Shown: one piece after another, positions 43,896-53,275 of the stretch
How the letters are laid out: each line of letters begins with the position of its first letter
Position numbering within the stretch: the first letter of the stretch is position 1
DNA from: Chryseobacterium gwangjuense
GTDB lineage: Bacteria > Bacteroidota > Bacteroidia > Flavobacteriales > Weeksellaceae
Assembly (NCBI RefSeq): GCF_021311115.1
Contig: NZ_JAJTNP010000001.1
Coordinates: 372,001 to 436,000, forward strand
Length of the DNA stretch: 64,000 nt
Direction of reading: 5' to 3'
Position numbers and translations under genes: made by a program
The notes under the pieces: model-generated
Told to the model about the DNA's origin: nothing
The model's input: only the letters and a program-made list of their open reading frames with translations
Databases searched by the model: none

Positions 43896-46748
43896 CTAAA
43901 ACTCAAATTCTCCAATCAGAATTTTACTGTCATTTTCCTGTTTATTTTCTTTCTGACTCTGGAAAACGGCAATTTTTCTTTCTTGTCTTCCATCCGAATA
44001 ATAAAGATAAACTTCAGCCATAATGGTCGTTGGTCCGGAAAGTACATTTTGTCGTTCCCCAAAAAAGTTGGTTTGAATTTTATATTTTCCTTTCACTGCT
44101 TTTTTTAGCAAAAACTGTTCGGGACCGAAACCTTGTGTAAAATCATTACTTAATCTTCCACCAATATCAGTTGATTTATGAGAATAAGAGCAATCTTCAC
44201 CTTTAGGATCGGTTACCCAAAGATCAATATCCGTATTATCCTTGTTCCAATTGATAACCACGCGAATATCAACAGGCAGAGTTGCTTTCAAGCGATCATC
44301 TATTTTACTTCCGTCTACATTTTTATACTGGCTTAGAATATTATTGATTTCCATGATAAGGATTTCCTCAATTCCGTTGTCACGTACAGAAATTTCATCA
44401 GTAAATTCCTGATACAACAATGCTTTATAAACATTTAAAGCTTCCTGAGGTTTTTTATTATCAACCAATGCTAATGCGTAATCTCTGTGACTTTGAGCAT
44501 CAAATGGTCTCCATTCCAGAATTTTCTGAGTAATCCAAAGCTCTTTTTCATAATGACCTCTTTGTTTTAGCAGATAATAAATTGTTTTATACAATTCTTC
44601 GTTTTCCAGATCCAGTTCTGCTAAAGTACTTAAAACCCTTAATGAAAGTACTTTATCTCCCTTTTTAAAAAGCAGTTTAGAAATATCAAAATAATAAGAA
44701 ACCTGCTTTTCATATTTTGAACGGTTTTCCAAATATTTTTGATAAATAACATCCGCAGACTGCAGGTTTTGGAAATCTTTCATGTATTCTTCCGTACTTT
44801 CTACATCTACTAAAGTAACTTTGCCGCTAGATTTTGCTTTAGATTCCATTTTAACAGAACTTGAAACTTCTCTCGCAACAGCATTATTTGCAGTACTGCT
44901 ATACCCCACAGCTACTACTTCTTCTATACTTCTTTCAGCATTAGCTGAATCTCTTATCGATTGATTAGAAATTGTCGTAGGATATTTTTTTGTTTCCGAA
45001 GGTTTAAATTCGGTATTCCACCAAATTTTAAGTTCCCGGGTTTTATCAAAAGCTTTGGAAAGAAGGTTTTTTCTTTGTTCTAAAACATTTCGTTTATTTT
45101 GTGAAACAATGGTTTGATATTCATCCAACAATTCCTTCGGTGGAGTAATATGATAGCGAACATAATCATTTACATTTTCCAACACAATAAGACTTGTATT
45201 TTTACTTACCACACCAAATTGTTCACTTATAGTTTTAATCTCGTTACGGTTTTTTGTAGAGTTCAGCTCCAGTTCATTTATTTTTCTTTGTGCCCAAAAC
45301 TGTGCAATCTGCCAATTGTCTGCCTGAGAAGCCGTACTAAAATCTACTGGAATTTCATATTTTTCATCTCCTACAGAAAAAACAGCTGTAAGTTTTCCTG
45401 TATCCGCCGGAGAAATTCCGAAAAGATTAATGGGTTCACTCACAACCGATCCCTCATTAGGAAACAACTCCTGAATATTTGTATTTTCTTTAAATCCTAA
45501 AAATCGTATTGGAAGTTTTTTATACGCTTTAAATGCAGATTCTGTATCTAGTTCATTTAAATTAATAAAATTACCTCCCGATTGCTGTGCTAATAATCTC
45601 AGGGTATTAAAATCCGAAGTCGGTGTACTTGAAATACTGTACAAAGGCTTTTTAAACTTCATCGTAAGATCTCCAAAATTGGAAATTCCATCCGAAAAAA
45701 GAAGATATTCTTCGGTATCATTTATTTCTTTTAAAGCACTAAAATCTGTTCCTCCATCATATCTCAGATTGAGTATTTTATTTTTTAATGCACTCCAGTT
45801 GCCCTGAAAAATTTTAAATTCTTCCGCTTTTTCCAGTGTATTATTAAGAACAGCGAAAGAAACAGTTACCTCTTTATTATCAGCAAAATAAGCATCTAGA
45901 AAATTAAGTTCTTTATCTCGGTTCCTTTTTGATCCACTGAAAGAATTATCCCAAATAATGGCTATTGTTTGTGATTTTGATTTCTCTTTTTGAGAAAATT
46001 CGTTATTGATGTTAGCTACAAAATAAGATTGATCTCCAGAAGCTTTTTGTAACAAAATATTTGCAGACTTACCTATTTTCGGAATGGTTACTTTCAAACT
46101 CTCGTGAGGAGTGAAATTCACTTTATTGATTTCCGCAATCCATTGCTTTCCTTCTTTCTGAAAAGCGAAACTTCCATCCGGATTTTCAAGAATTTTAGGA
46201 GTTGCAGCACTTTCATTAATCCAGACTTTCAGAGAAAACTTAGGAATTGTAGTTGCATTGGCAAAACTTAAAAAGTACTGATAATCAGCCACCGCATTCC
46301 TTAATTCCTGATGATAGGTAATCTGAACGGTTCTTTTTCCCTTTTCAGGAATCGGATAAATTCTCGTTCTGAAATTGTTTCCGCTAACTTTTTCGATAAT
46401 TCCCGGATCTATATTTCTTTTTTCAACACTTTCAAAAACTTCTTTTGCCCGTTCTTTCGGAACGGGAACTGCATTTCGAAGCTTCCCGTTAATATCCAAT
46501 GCATATCCGCTCACACTCACACCATCCGGAAGCGGAAAAGTGAGTTTACCTTCTAAAATTCTATTGCTTGGATTGTAAAATGTATACGTTGCAGTAGTGG
46601 TTGCAAGATTTCCTAAGATCTTTGTCTCAATCTTAGCTTCCTGTAAGATAACGGGATTCTTTTTTTGATTTTCGACTTCTAAGGTAGGAATCTGCGAAAA
46701 AGCAGCATTAAAAATTATAAGTGCAAACAGGTTTAAAACTTTATTCAT
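43896..46748 (-). CDS. VIT and VWA domain protein with TPR and DUF2135
   Basis: 950 residues from the ATG at 46748 (MNKVLNLFALIIFNAAFS, signal peptide); the 34 upstream codons are dropped. A VIT domain is at about residues 30-155 (LATTTATYTFYNPSNRILEGKLTFPLPDGVSVSGYAL). A VWA domain follows with a MIDAS DNSFSG, YDGGTDFSAL and FSDGISNFGD. A middle stretch contains SIEEVVAVGYSS, close to the signature of TonB-receptor plug domains. TPR-like repeats lie at about 700-800 and a DUF2135 domain ends it (NWNKDNTDIDLWVTDPKGEDCSY). I infer an envelope adhesion or scaffold protein. It lies 40 bases after the serine protease gene. Confidence 0.85.
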   Translation of the reverse strand: MNKVLNLFALIIFNAAFSQIPTLEVENQKKNPVILQEAKIETKILGNLATTTATYTFYNPSNRILEGKLTFPLPDGVSVSGYALDINGKLRNAVPVPKERAKEVFESVEKRNIDPGIIEKVSGNNFRTRIYPIPEKGKRTVQITYHQELRNAVADYQYFLSFANATTIPKFSLKVWINESAATPKILENPDGSFAFQKEGKQWIAEINKVNFTPHESLKVTIPKIGKSANILLQKASGDQSYFVANINNEFSQKEKSKSQTIAIIWDNSFSGSKRNRDKELNFLDAYFADNKEVTVSFAVLNNTLEKAEEFKIFQGNWSALKNKILNLRYDGGTDFSALKEINDTEEYLLFSDGISNFGDLTMKFKKPLYSISSTPTSDFNTLRLLAQQSGGNFINLNELDTESAFKAYKKLPIRFLGFKENTNIQELFPNEGSVVSEPINLFGISPADTGKLTAVFSVGDEKYEIPVDFSTASQADNWQIAQFWAQRKINELELNSTKNRNEIKTISEQFGVVSKNTSLIVLENVNDYVRYHITPPKELLDEYQTIVSQNKRNVLEQRKNLLSKAFDKTRELKIWWNTEFKPSETKKYPTTISNQSIRDSANAERSIEEVVAVGYSSTANNAVAREVSSSVKMESKAKSSGKVTLVDVESTEEYMKDFQNLQSADVIYQKYLENRSKYEKQVSYYFDISKLLFKKGDKVLSLRVLSTLAELDLENEELYKTIYYLLKQRGHYEKELWITQKILEWRPFDAQSHRDYALALVDNKKPQEALNVYKALLYQEFTDEISVRDNGIEEILIMEINNILSQYKNVDGSKIDDRLKATLPVDIRVVINWNKDNTDIDLWVTDPKGEDCSYSHKSTDIGGRLSNDFTQGFGPEQFLLKKAVKGKYKIQTNFFGERQNVLSGPTTIMAEVYLYYSDGRQERKIAVFQSQKENKQENDSKILIGEFEF

Positions 46749-46788
46749 AGTTATGTGTGTTTTTAGAGATTTAAAATTAGGTTTAGCT

Positions 46789-48084
46789 TTAAACAGCAGG
46801 AGCTGAGTATTTCCCAAATAAAATTTTAACATGTTTGGCAACAATTCCAAAATTGAAACCCTGAACCTGATCTACTCCACTGAAGTTAACAGCAATCAGC
46901 TGACCGCATTCGTTAAAAACCGGAGCCCCGCTTGCTCCATGTGTTGATGTGATATTGTATTGCACTTTATTACCATCTGATTCCTTACTAATCTGCCCAT
47001 TATACAACTGCACTTTAATTCCGGAATTGGTTTGTGCTAAATCTATTCCTAAAGGATAGCCTACCATAATGGCTTTCTGACCGGGCTTCAATGTTTTATC
47101 ATCTTCAATCAGATTATCCAGATTAATGATATTGGTAATATTCTTCGGAGTTTCTTGGGTGGTAAGCTGTAAAGCCCCTAAATCGACTTGCGGATCGTCT
47201 GAAATCTTTCCAAAGGTACAGCTCAGCCATTCTCCGTCAGAATCATGTAAAGCAATTGAAATATCAATGGTTTTCACATAAACTTCAATTTCGTTTTCAG
47301 AAACATATTGTTGATGAGGAATTGAAGCTGCAATATCTCCTGATTCAGCCGCAGAATCTACACGTACATCATTTGAACTTATAAATTCCTCTCCGGAAGA
47401 AACACTTTCTTCACCTTCATTATATTCATGTTCACCATCATCATAATTAACAGAAGCATTTCCCCAATTGCCGAGAATAAAGGTTTCGTAACCATCTTCA
47501 GAAACATCAATCGTAAGAATTGACGCTATTTTCATCCTGAAATTTCTGATATTGGTATTTACTTTTTCACTTTCTCCATCAGAAGAATTCCAAGGTTGCA
47601 AAACATGACTATTGGTAAGCAAATTCCCTTTTCGGTCTATAAAAAAACCTGTTCCATACACTGTTTGCTCCGTAGCTTCCGGTACTGTCAGCTGAAATTC
47701 TTTTCCTTTAATTCTTACAAAATATCCATATTGATGCTTTACAAGAGCTACCGCATCTTTATAAGCATCATAAATTTTGGTATCCGTATTTAAGCAGGAA
47801 TTTTCTACAACAGGAACTTCTGTTTTCTTCAAATATTTGGAACCGAAAAATGAAGCCGTTCCCAAAATAACAACTCCTCCCAAAGCAAAAAATGCAATTT
47901 TGTAAGGATTTCTTTTTTTCTTTTCCGTAGATGGTGGAATTACTGTAGATTCTTCTGTAATAGAAGTTATAGTCTCTGTTTCAGATAATAATTGATCTGA
48001 AACTTCATGTTGTTGTGGCGAAATATTTTCAAGCGGCGGATTTTGATCCAATTCCTGATTGGATCCATTATTTTCATTGTTCAT
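46789..48084 (-). CDS. Membrane-anchored trypsin-like serine protease
   Basis: 431 residues. The acidic Gln/Glu-rich N-terminus (residues 1-75) is cytoplasmic, followed by KKKRNPYKIAFFALGGVVILGTASFFGSKYL, a signal anchor at about 78-100. The protease domain has His in LLTNSHVLQPW, an Asp in PQVDLGALQL, and the catalytic Ser in STHGASGAPVFN, matching the triad of HtrA-like/trypsin-like enzymes. An unusual acidic loop (EYNEGEESVSSGEEF) lies between His and Asp. No PDZ domain is seen. The active site would face the periplasm. It is followed by the VIT/VWA gene in the same operon, so the two proteins may interact. Confidence 0.85.
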   Translation of the reverse strand: MNNENNGSNQELDQNPPLENISPQQHEVSDQLLSETETITSITEESTVIPPSTEKKKRNPYKIAFFALGGVVILGTASFFGSKYLKKTEVPVVENSCLNTDTKIYDAYKDAVALVKHQYGYFVRIKGKEFQLTVPEATEQTVYGTGFFIDRKGNLLTNSHVLQPWNSSDGESEKVNTNIRNFRMKIASILTIDVSEDGYETFILGNWGNASVNYDDGEHEYNEGEESVSSGEEFISSNDVRVDSAAESGDIAASIPHQQYVSENEIEVYVKTIDISIALHDSDGEWLSCTFGKISDDPQVDLGALQLTTQETPKNITNIINLDNLIEDDKTLKPGQKAIMVGYPLGIDLAQTNSGIKVQLYNGQISKESDGNKVQYNITSTHGASGAPVFNECGQLIAVNFSGVDQVQGFNFGIVAKHVKILFGKYSAPAV

Positions 48085-48103
48085 TTGTGAGTGTGTTATG
48101 GTG

Positions 48104-48140
48104 AAAAAAAGTTGGTCCTTTTCAAAAGAACCAACTTTTT
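48104..48140 (-). terminator. Terminator of the aminotransferase gene
   Basis: AAAAGTTGGTCCTTTT-type arm (about 48107-48122) pairs with AAAAGAACCAACTTTT (about 48124-48139) with one G-U pair and minimal loop. It lies between the aminotransferase and the protease gene, so they are transcribed separately. Confidence 0.8.
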
Positions 48141-48155
48141 ATAAAATCAAAAAAA

Positions 48156-49409
48156 TTATTTTAGATTATTCAAAGCATTTTCCAGCTTCGGCATCATGAC
48201 AGAAATTTCATCGATTGCCAAACCTCCTACAGAAGCTCTGAACCAAGGTTCAGATTTTTCTTCACCGAAAGCTGAGAAAGGAACCAAAGCTACTCCAGCT
48301 TCGTTGATTAAATAGAATACCAAGTCAGAAGAATTTTCAATAATTGTTCCGTCTGGTTTTGTTTTCCCGATATAATCTAATTTGATGGTCAGGTAAAGCG
48401 CTCCCATTGGTTCGATACTGTCAACACTAAGACCTTTTCCTTTTAGATCCTGGATTCCACCGTGAAGAACTTTTAAGCTGGCTTCCAATTTATCTTTAAA
48501 ATCTTCTACGAAAGCATTTAGATCTTCCGGATTTTCATAATATTTTGCAGTTGCTTCCTGTTCAGGTTTTGGTGCCCAAGCTCCAACGTGTGTAAGAAGA
48601 GCCTTCATTTTATCTAAAATGTGAGCCGGACCGAATCCCCAACCTACACGAACTCCAGTTGCAGCAAGGCATTTTGAAATACCGTCGATATACACAGTAT
48701 ATTCTTTCATTTCAGGGAAAAGAGATACAGGATCTACGTGTTCTGCGCCAAAAGTAAGGTTAGAATAAATTTGATCGTACATTAAGTACAACGGTTTTTC
48801 ATTTTCACCTCTTTTTTTGTTTTCCGCTAAAACCAATTCGCAGATTTCTAAAAGCTGCTCTCTTGTAAACATTGTTCCTGTCGGGTTCAACGGTGAACAA
48901 AGTGCCAATAGAACCGCTCCGTCCAAATGAGGTCTTAAATCGTCCGCAGTCGGAAGGAAATTGTTTTCTGGCGTTGTTTTCACTTCTACAGCATTAGCTG
49001 AAGTAAGGTAAGCGTAATGGTTGTTGTTCCAAGATGGTGTCGGATACACTACTTTATCACCTTCGTCAACGATAGTTTTGTAAACCGCATAGATCAAAGG
49101 TCTTGAACCTGCCGTAATTAAAATATCGTTCGGTGAATAATCAAGATTCCATCTCGTTTTTAAGTCTTGGGAAACTGATTTTCTTAAAGATAAAAGTCCG
49201 TTTGCAGGCGGATAATTTGTCAGATTGTTCTGATACGCTTTCTGAATTTCCTCCTTCAATTTTGCAGGAATCGGATAAATATTAGAATTCAAATCACCAA
49301 TCGTAAGATTAGCAATCTCCGCTCCTTTCGCCTTTAAATCATTTACTTCATTACCAATTTTTACAATTTCAGAACCAATCAGGTTCGCCGCTAATTTTGA
49401 AACTTTCAC
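48156..49409 (-). CDS. Class I/II aminotransferase (aspartate aminotransferase-like)
   Basis: 417 residues, fold type I. Motifs: NLTIGDLNSNIYPIPAKL, TAGSRPLIYAVYKTI for the PLP phosphate, SPLNPTGTMFTREQL, LYLMYDQIYSNLTF with the PLP Asp and Tyr, and IDGISKCLAATGVRVGW, with Lys in ISKCL the Schiff-base residue. The C-terminal arginine that binds the substrate carboxylate is in WFRASVGG. It transaminates amino acids and 2-oxo acids, most likely aspartate or another acidic or aromatic amino acid. The hypothetical lipoprotein gene lies 30 bases upstream. Confidence 0.92.
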   Translation of the reverse strand: MKVSKLAANLIGSEIVKIGNEVNDLKAKGAEIANLTIGDLNSNIYPIPAKLKEEIQKAYQNNLTNYPPANGLLSLRKSVSQDLKTRWNLDYSPNDILITAGSRPLIYAVYKTIVDEGDKVVYPTPSWNNNHYAYLTSANAVEVKTTPENNFLPTADDLRPHLDGAVLLALCSPLNPTGTMFTREQLLEICELVLAENKKRGENEKPLYLMYDQIYSNLTFGAEHVDPVSLFPEMKEYTVYIDGISKCLAATGVRVGWGFGPAHILDKMKALLTHVGAWAPKPEQEATAKYYENPEDLNAFVEDFKDKLEASLKVLHGGIQDLKGKGLSVDSIEPMGALYLTIKLDYIGKTKPDGTIIENSSDLVFYLINEAGVALVPFSAFGEEKSEPWFRASVGGLAIDEISVMMPKLENALNNLK

Positions 49410-49439
49410 TTTATTTTAATTTAAATTTATTTACTATTC

Positions 49440-50342
49440 TCAATTAATATTTATTCTCTTATGAATCTCTTCTTCAGGAACTTTTGCATCAAAAAGGCTT
49501 ATTAATTCCTTTGATTTTTTAGCTACATTCGAATTCGGATATTTTTTTATTATCCTATTAAATTCTTCTCTGTTTTCATCATATAACGTTCCGTCAGAAT
49601 GTTCATGTGTAGGTGTATTATCCATCCCGAACAAATAATCGTGCAAATGATTATTGTACATCTCCTTTACTCTGGAAATTAAAGGACTTTTAGGATATTT
49701 TTTAATGAAATTTTCCCAAAAAACCGTTCTTTCGCCCAATTCTTTCCAAGAAATTACCAATCCTGCATCTGCCGAATAAAGACCTTCACTTTCTTTCGAT
49801 AATTGTTCAATAAAGGTATTATAATCCGGTGTTACTTTATTTTTAAATACAGAAAAATAATGATCAGGCACAGACCAAATTTCAGTATATCCTTCTCCTA
49901 CTTCTGTAAATTCAAGATCTCCTTTCTTCAGTTCAGCACTCAGTTTCTTTATATTTTCCGGGAATTTGTAGCTGTTACTTCCGGAATCATAATAATTTAC
50001 ATATTCTTCTAAGACTTTGCCCAAATTTTCACTTAAACAAGCTGTATATTTCTCACGAATCTTGATGTAATCTTCGTATAATTGAGCATTTTGTTCCGGC
50101 GAATTCTGAGTAATTTCTTTCTCAGTTTTATGTTGATACCATTGAAGAGCTGCAATATAATCTTCCGTTTTATTTTTAGAAGAACACGTAGTATCAATGG
50201 GTTGGTAATTATCCACTTTCGATTCTGTTTTAGCAATTGTATCACTAACATTCTTTTTATCTGAAACGTTAGTAGCAGTCTCCTTTCTACAAGAAAAAAG
50301 AGAAATCAATACAATAAAAGCAGCTAAACTATTTCTTATCAT
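49440..50342 (-). CDS. Hypothetical lipoprotein
   Basis: 300 residues with a lipoprotein signal (MIRNSLAAFIVLISLFSC, lipobox LFSC). A Thr/Lys-rich linker follows, then an alpha-helical domain: YIAALQWYQHKTEKEITQNSPEQNAQLYEDYIKIREKY, NLGKVLEEYVNYYDSGSN, WENFIKKYPKSPLISRVKEMYNNHLHDYLFG. The last part (FNRIIKKYPNSNVAKKSKELI) resembles tetratricopeptide/BamD-like helices. I do not recognise the family. It lies between the phosphosugar mutase and aminotransferase genes on the same strand with short spacers (14 and 30 bases), so the three may form an operon. Confidence 0.75.
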   Translation of the reverse strand: MIRNSLAAFIVLISLFSCRKETATNVSDKKNVSDTIAKTESKVDNYQPIDTTCSSKNKTEDYIAALQWYQHKTEKEITQNSPEQNAQLYEDYIKIREKYTACLSENLGKVLEEYVNYYDSGSNSYKFPENIKKLSAELKKGDLEFTEVGEGYTEIWSVPDHYFSVFKNKVTPDYNTFIEQLSKESEGLYSADAGLVISWKELGERTVFWENFIKKYPKSPLISRVKEMYNNHLHDYLFGMDNTPTHEHSDGTLYDENREEFNRIIKKYPNSNVAKKSKELISLFDAKVPEEEIHKRININ

Positions 50343-50356
50343 GAATCTAGTGACAA

Positions 50357-52072
50357 TTAATCCAACTTTAAGTCTCTTTTTACCTCTCCTATTTTTGCTT
50401 CTAAAGCTTTCAATTTATCTTTAAAATCAGCTTCTGAAGTAACAGAATCCTTCACTGAAACATAAAACTTAATTTTCGGCTCTGTTCCTGAAGGTCTTAC
50501 GCAAACTTTTGTTCCGTCCTGAGTGTAATAAATCAAAACATTCGATTTTGGAATGTCGTTCATTACCTGTTTTTCTCCTTTTGAAACGATAAAATTGGTT
50601 TGTTCTTTAAAATCCTTCACTTCTTCAACCAATGACCCTGCCAATTCTTTTGGAGGATTTTCGCGGAAGTTTTTCATCATATTCTGAATTTCTTCTGCTC
50701 CATCTCTACCTTTTCTAACAATATTGATCAATCCTTCGTAATACATTCCCAATTCCTTATAAATTTCGATCATGTATTGGTACATTGTTTTCCCATTAGC
50801 TTTACACCAAGCTGCAATTTCGCAAGCTAAAATGATACTTCCGCAAGAATCTTTATCACGAACGAAATCTCCGGTCATAAATCCGAAACTTTCTTCACCA
50901 CCACAAATGAATTTTTCCTGACCTTCGAAATCACGGATCATTTTCCCTATCCATTTGAATCCGGTTAATCCAACTTTACAGTCAACACCGAATTTCTGAG
51001 CAATATCAAAGAAAATATCCGAAGTTACAATCGTAGAACCAATGAATTCTTTTCCTGTGATTTTCCCTTGTTTTTTCCATTGGTCTAAAATATAATACGT
51101 TAAAATCGTATTACACTGATTCCCATTCAATAACTGAATTTCTCCCTCAAGATTTCGAACAGCAATTCCTAATCTGTCACCATCCGGATCGGTTCCGATC
51201 ACGATATCTGCATTCGTAATTTTTGCCAAATCCATAGCCATTTCCAATGCTGCAGGTTCTTCAGGGTTTGGAGAATCTACCGTCGGAAAATTTCCGCTAG
51301 GAATCATTTGTTCTTTAACTAAATCGATTTTCTTGAAACCAGCTTTTTCCAACGCTTTTGGAACTGTTGTATACGTTGTTCCATGGATAGATGTGAAAAC
51401 AATATTCAAATTACCTTTTCCAACATCCTGGTAGGTTGAATTTTCAATACAAGTATCGATATAAACATCATCCTGCTCTTCTCCGATCCATTCGATCAAA
51501 TCATCATTTCCGTTAAATTTAATTTCTTCAAATTTCACAGAATATACTTCATTGATAATGGCTTCATCATGTGGTGGAACGATTTGTGCACCGTCATTCC
51601 AATATACTTTGTAACCGTTGTATTCCGGCGGATTGTGAGAAGCCGTCAATACAATTCCTCCGTTACATTTTTTATCACGAACCGTAAAAGACAATTCAGG
51701 AGTCGGTCTGTGATTTTTAAAAAGCAATACTTTAATTCCGTTTGCCGTTAAAACATCTGCTACTAATTTTCCAAATTCTTTTGAATTATTTCTTACATCA
51801 TAAGCAATCGCAACACTAATTTCCTCACCTTGAAATTGCTGTAACATATAATTCGCAAGTCCCTGTGTTGCTTGACCTAATGTATATTTATTTAAACGAT
51901 TGGTTCCAACACCCATAATTCCTCTCATTCCTCCTGTTCCGAACTCCAATTCTCTGTAAAATGAGTCCTCCAAATCAGGCGAATTGCTATCAATTAATGA
52001 CTGAACAGCATCTCTTGTTTCTTTATCAAATGTATCGGTTAACCAAAGTTTCGCTTTTTCTAATGTTGACAT
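50357..52072 (-). CDS. Phosphosugar mutase (phosphoglucomutase/phosphomannomutase)
   Basis: 571 residues of the alpha-D-phosphohexomutase superfamily. The phosphoserine loop is VLTASHNPPEYNGYKVYW, the Mg2+ loop is GTDPDGDRLGIA, the sugar loop is FICGGEESFGF, and the phosphate loop is VRPSGTEPKIKFY. The length fits the phosphoglucomutase-2/ManB-like bacterial group. It interconverts glucose (or mannose) 1- and 6-phosphate for glycan and storage metabolism. The N-terminus MSTLEKAKLWLTDTFDKETRDAVQ is as expected. It is followed at 14 bases by the lipoprotein gene. Confidence 0.94.
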   Translation of the reverse strand: MSTLEKAKLWLTDTFDKETRDAVQSLIDSNSPDLEDSFYRELEFGTGGMRGIMGVGTNRLNKYTLGQATQGLANYMLQQFQGEEISVAIAYDVRNNSKEFGKLVADVLTANGIKVLLFKNHRPTPELSFTVRDKKCNGGIVLTASHNPPEYNGYKVYWNDGAQIVPPHDEAIINEVYSVKFEEIKFNGNDDLIEWIGEEQDDVYIDTCIENSTYQDVGKGNLNIVFTSIHGTTYTTVPKALEKAGFKKIDLVKEQMIPSGNFPTVDSPNPEEPAALEMAMDLAKITNADIVIGTDPDGDRLGIAVRNLEGEIQLLNGNQCNTILTYYILDQWKKQGKITGKEFIGSTIVTSDIFFDIAQKFGVDCKVGLTGFKWIGKMIRDFEGQEKFICGGEESFGFMTGDFVRDKDSCGSIILACEIAAWCKANGKTMYQYMIEIYKELGMYYEGLINIVRKGRDGAEEIQNMMKNFRENPPKELAGSLVEEVKDFKEQTNFIVSKGEKQVMNDIPKSNVLIYYTQDGTKVCVRPSGTEPKIKFYVSVKDSVTSEADFKDKLKALEAKIGEVKRDLKLD

Positions 52073-52150
52073 ATTTGTATATTTTTTTGGTTGGAAGCTT
52101 AGAAGCGGGGAGCTGGAAGTCTTCCATCATCCTTCTTCAGGCTTCCGCTT

Positions 52151-52507
52151 TTATTTTTTTATTTGATTTCTGAACGCTATAATCTGATTCATTAGGCTAT
52201 AGCTTTCATTATATAATTTATTAAAATTTTCTTCCGAAATATATTTTCTGTTTTTTGATTTATATAAACAGGTTACAACTTCAGCTAAAGAACGAATTGA
52301 ATACCCTAAAAATTTCTTAAATTCTAATTTTGACTGTAAAATATTTCCTTCAGAAATATTTAATGCAACAGAATCAGAAGCCCTTCTAATTTGTGAAGTT
52401 AAATTAAACGCTTCATCTTTTGGAAAATTTTGAGATAAATTAAAAATACTTTCTCCAAAATCCATCGATTTCTGCCAAATAATCAGTTTCTCAAATTTAA
52501 AACTCAT
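52151..52507 (-). CDS. Four-helix-bundle protein (23S rRNA IVS-type family)
   Basis: 118 residues. The pattern FEKLIIWQKSMDFGESIFNLSQNFPKDEAFNLTSQIRRASDSVALNISEG, then FLGYSIRSLAEVVTCLYKSKNR and SLMNQIIAFRNQI, is the four-helix-bundle/S23-protein family first seen as an rRNA intervening-sequence ORF. Here it is free-standing and not in an rRNA gene. No activity is known. The preceding spacer (52073-52150) holds AGCTTAGAAGCGGGGAGCTG-like text and a GCTTCCGC motif, maybe a degraded repeat. Confidence 0.9.
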   Translation of the reverse strand: MSFKFEKLIIWQKSMDFGESIFNLSQNFPKDEAFNLTSQIRRASDSVALNISEGNILQSKLEFKKFLGYSIRSLAEVVTCLYKSKNRKYISEENFNKLYNESYSLMNQIIAFRNQIKK

Positions 52508-52567
52508 TGATAATTATTTTGTATTTTCAATTCTTCTAGCCTCTAACCTCCATCTTCTCTCCTTTTC

Positions 52568-53269
52568 TTATTCCAATTTTTTATTTTCTACTTTCGTTTC
52601 TTTATCTATTTTAAATGCACGAATCGGGTCATTATAATATAAGAATTTTGCCGTATTCTGAATGTGACCTTTTAACGAATCTTTTACATTTACTTCTGCA
52701 TAATTCCCATTTTTAGAATCAATTTTCAGATTCTCTATTTTCCAATATGGCGCAATCAAACTTGCTGTATCAGAAATCTTTATCACTGCGTTTTTAGTTT
52801 GCCCGAGGAAATTAGCTCTACTACGGTTCTGCATTTCAACTTCTGCTCTTCTTGTATTTACCGAACCCATAAATGTAGCGTAATTTTTTAAGTTCAATCG
52901 AAAATTATCCGTCTTTATTTCGCTCGAAATGTTCATTTCGACAGAATCAGAAATGGCAACTTTTTCCAGATTATATTTTGAATAAATTGTCACATTATAA
53001 AAATCTACCCCTTTTGTTCCTCGTTTTTCTTTGATAGAAAGTGTTTTATTTTCTACATCAACATCAAGATTATCCGCAACATTCGGATAAGTTTCGATTT
53101 CAACAAAATTTTTAGCTCCTCTTGCATAAAAAACACGAAACTTTCCTTCCAGATCCAGATTTACAAATTCTGAAACATCCACATTTTTCCTTTCAATATT
53201 TCCTTTTGGTGAAACTTTTCCACAGGAAACGACAGCAACCAAAGCTAATGTGTACACTATATTTTTCAT
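52568..53269 (-). CDS. DUF2807 (head GIN) lipoprotein
   Basis: 233 residues from the ATG at 53269 (MKNIVYTLALVAVVSCGK, lipobox VVSC). Upstream codons run to TTG at 53275, next to the DUF3667 stop, so the ATG is preferred. The rest is a parallel beta-helix-like domain: SEFVNLDLEGKFRVFYARGAKNFVEIETYPNVADNLDVDVENKTLSIK, typical for DUF2807, with repeating short beta strands (MNISSEIKTDNFRLNLKNYATFMGSV). It is probably an outer-membrane-associated lipoprotein. It is downstream of the DUF3667 gene with a 6-base gap. Confidence 0.88.
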   Translation of the reverse strand: MKNIVYTLALVAVVSCGKVSPKGNIERKNVDVSEFVNLDLEGKFRVFYARGAKNFVEIETYPNVADNLDVDVENKTLSIKEKRGTKGVDFYNVTIYSKYNLEKVAISDSVEMNISSEIKTDNFRLNLKNYATFMGSVNTRRAEVEMQNRSRANFLGQTKNAVIKISDTASLIAPYWKIENLKIDSKNGNYAEVNVKDSLKGHIQNTAKFLYYNDPIRAFKIDKETKVENKKLE

Positions 53270-53275
53270 ATCCAA

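Noticed and set aside
52151-52507. rRNA intervening sequence because of the S23-like protein
   Set aside because: No rRNA sequence is present around it; the gene is free-standing.
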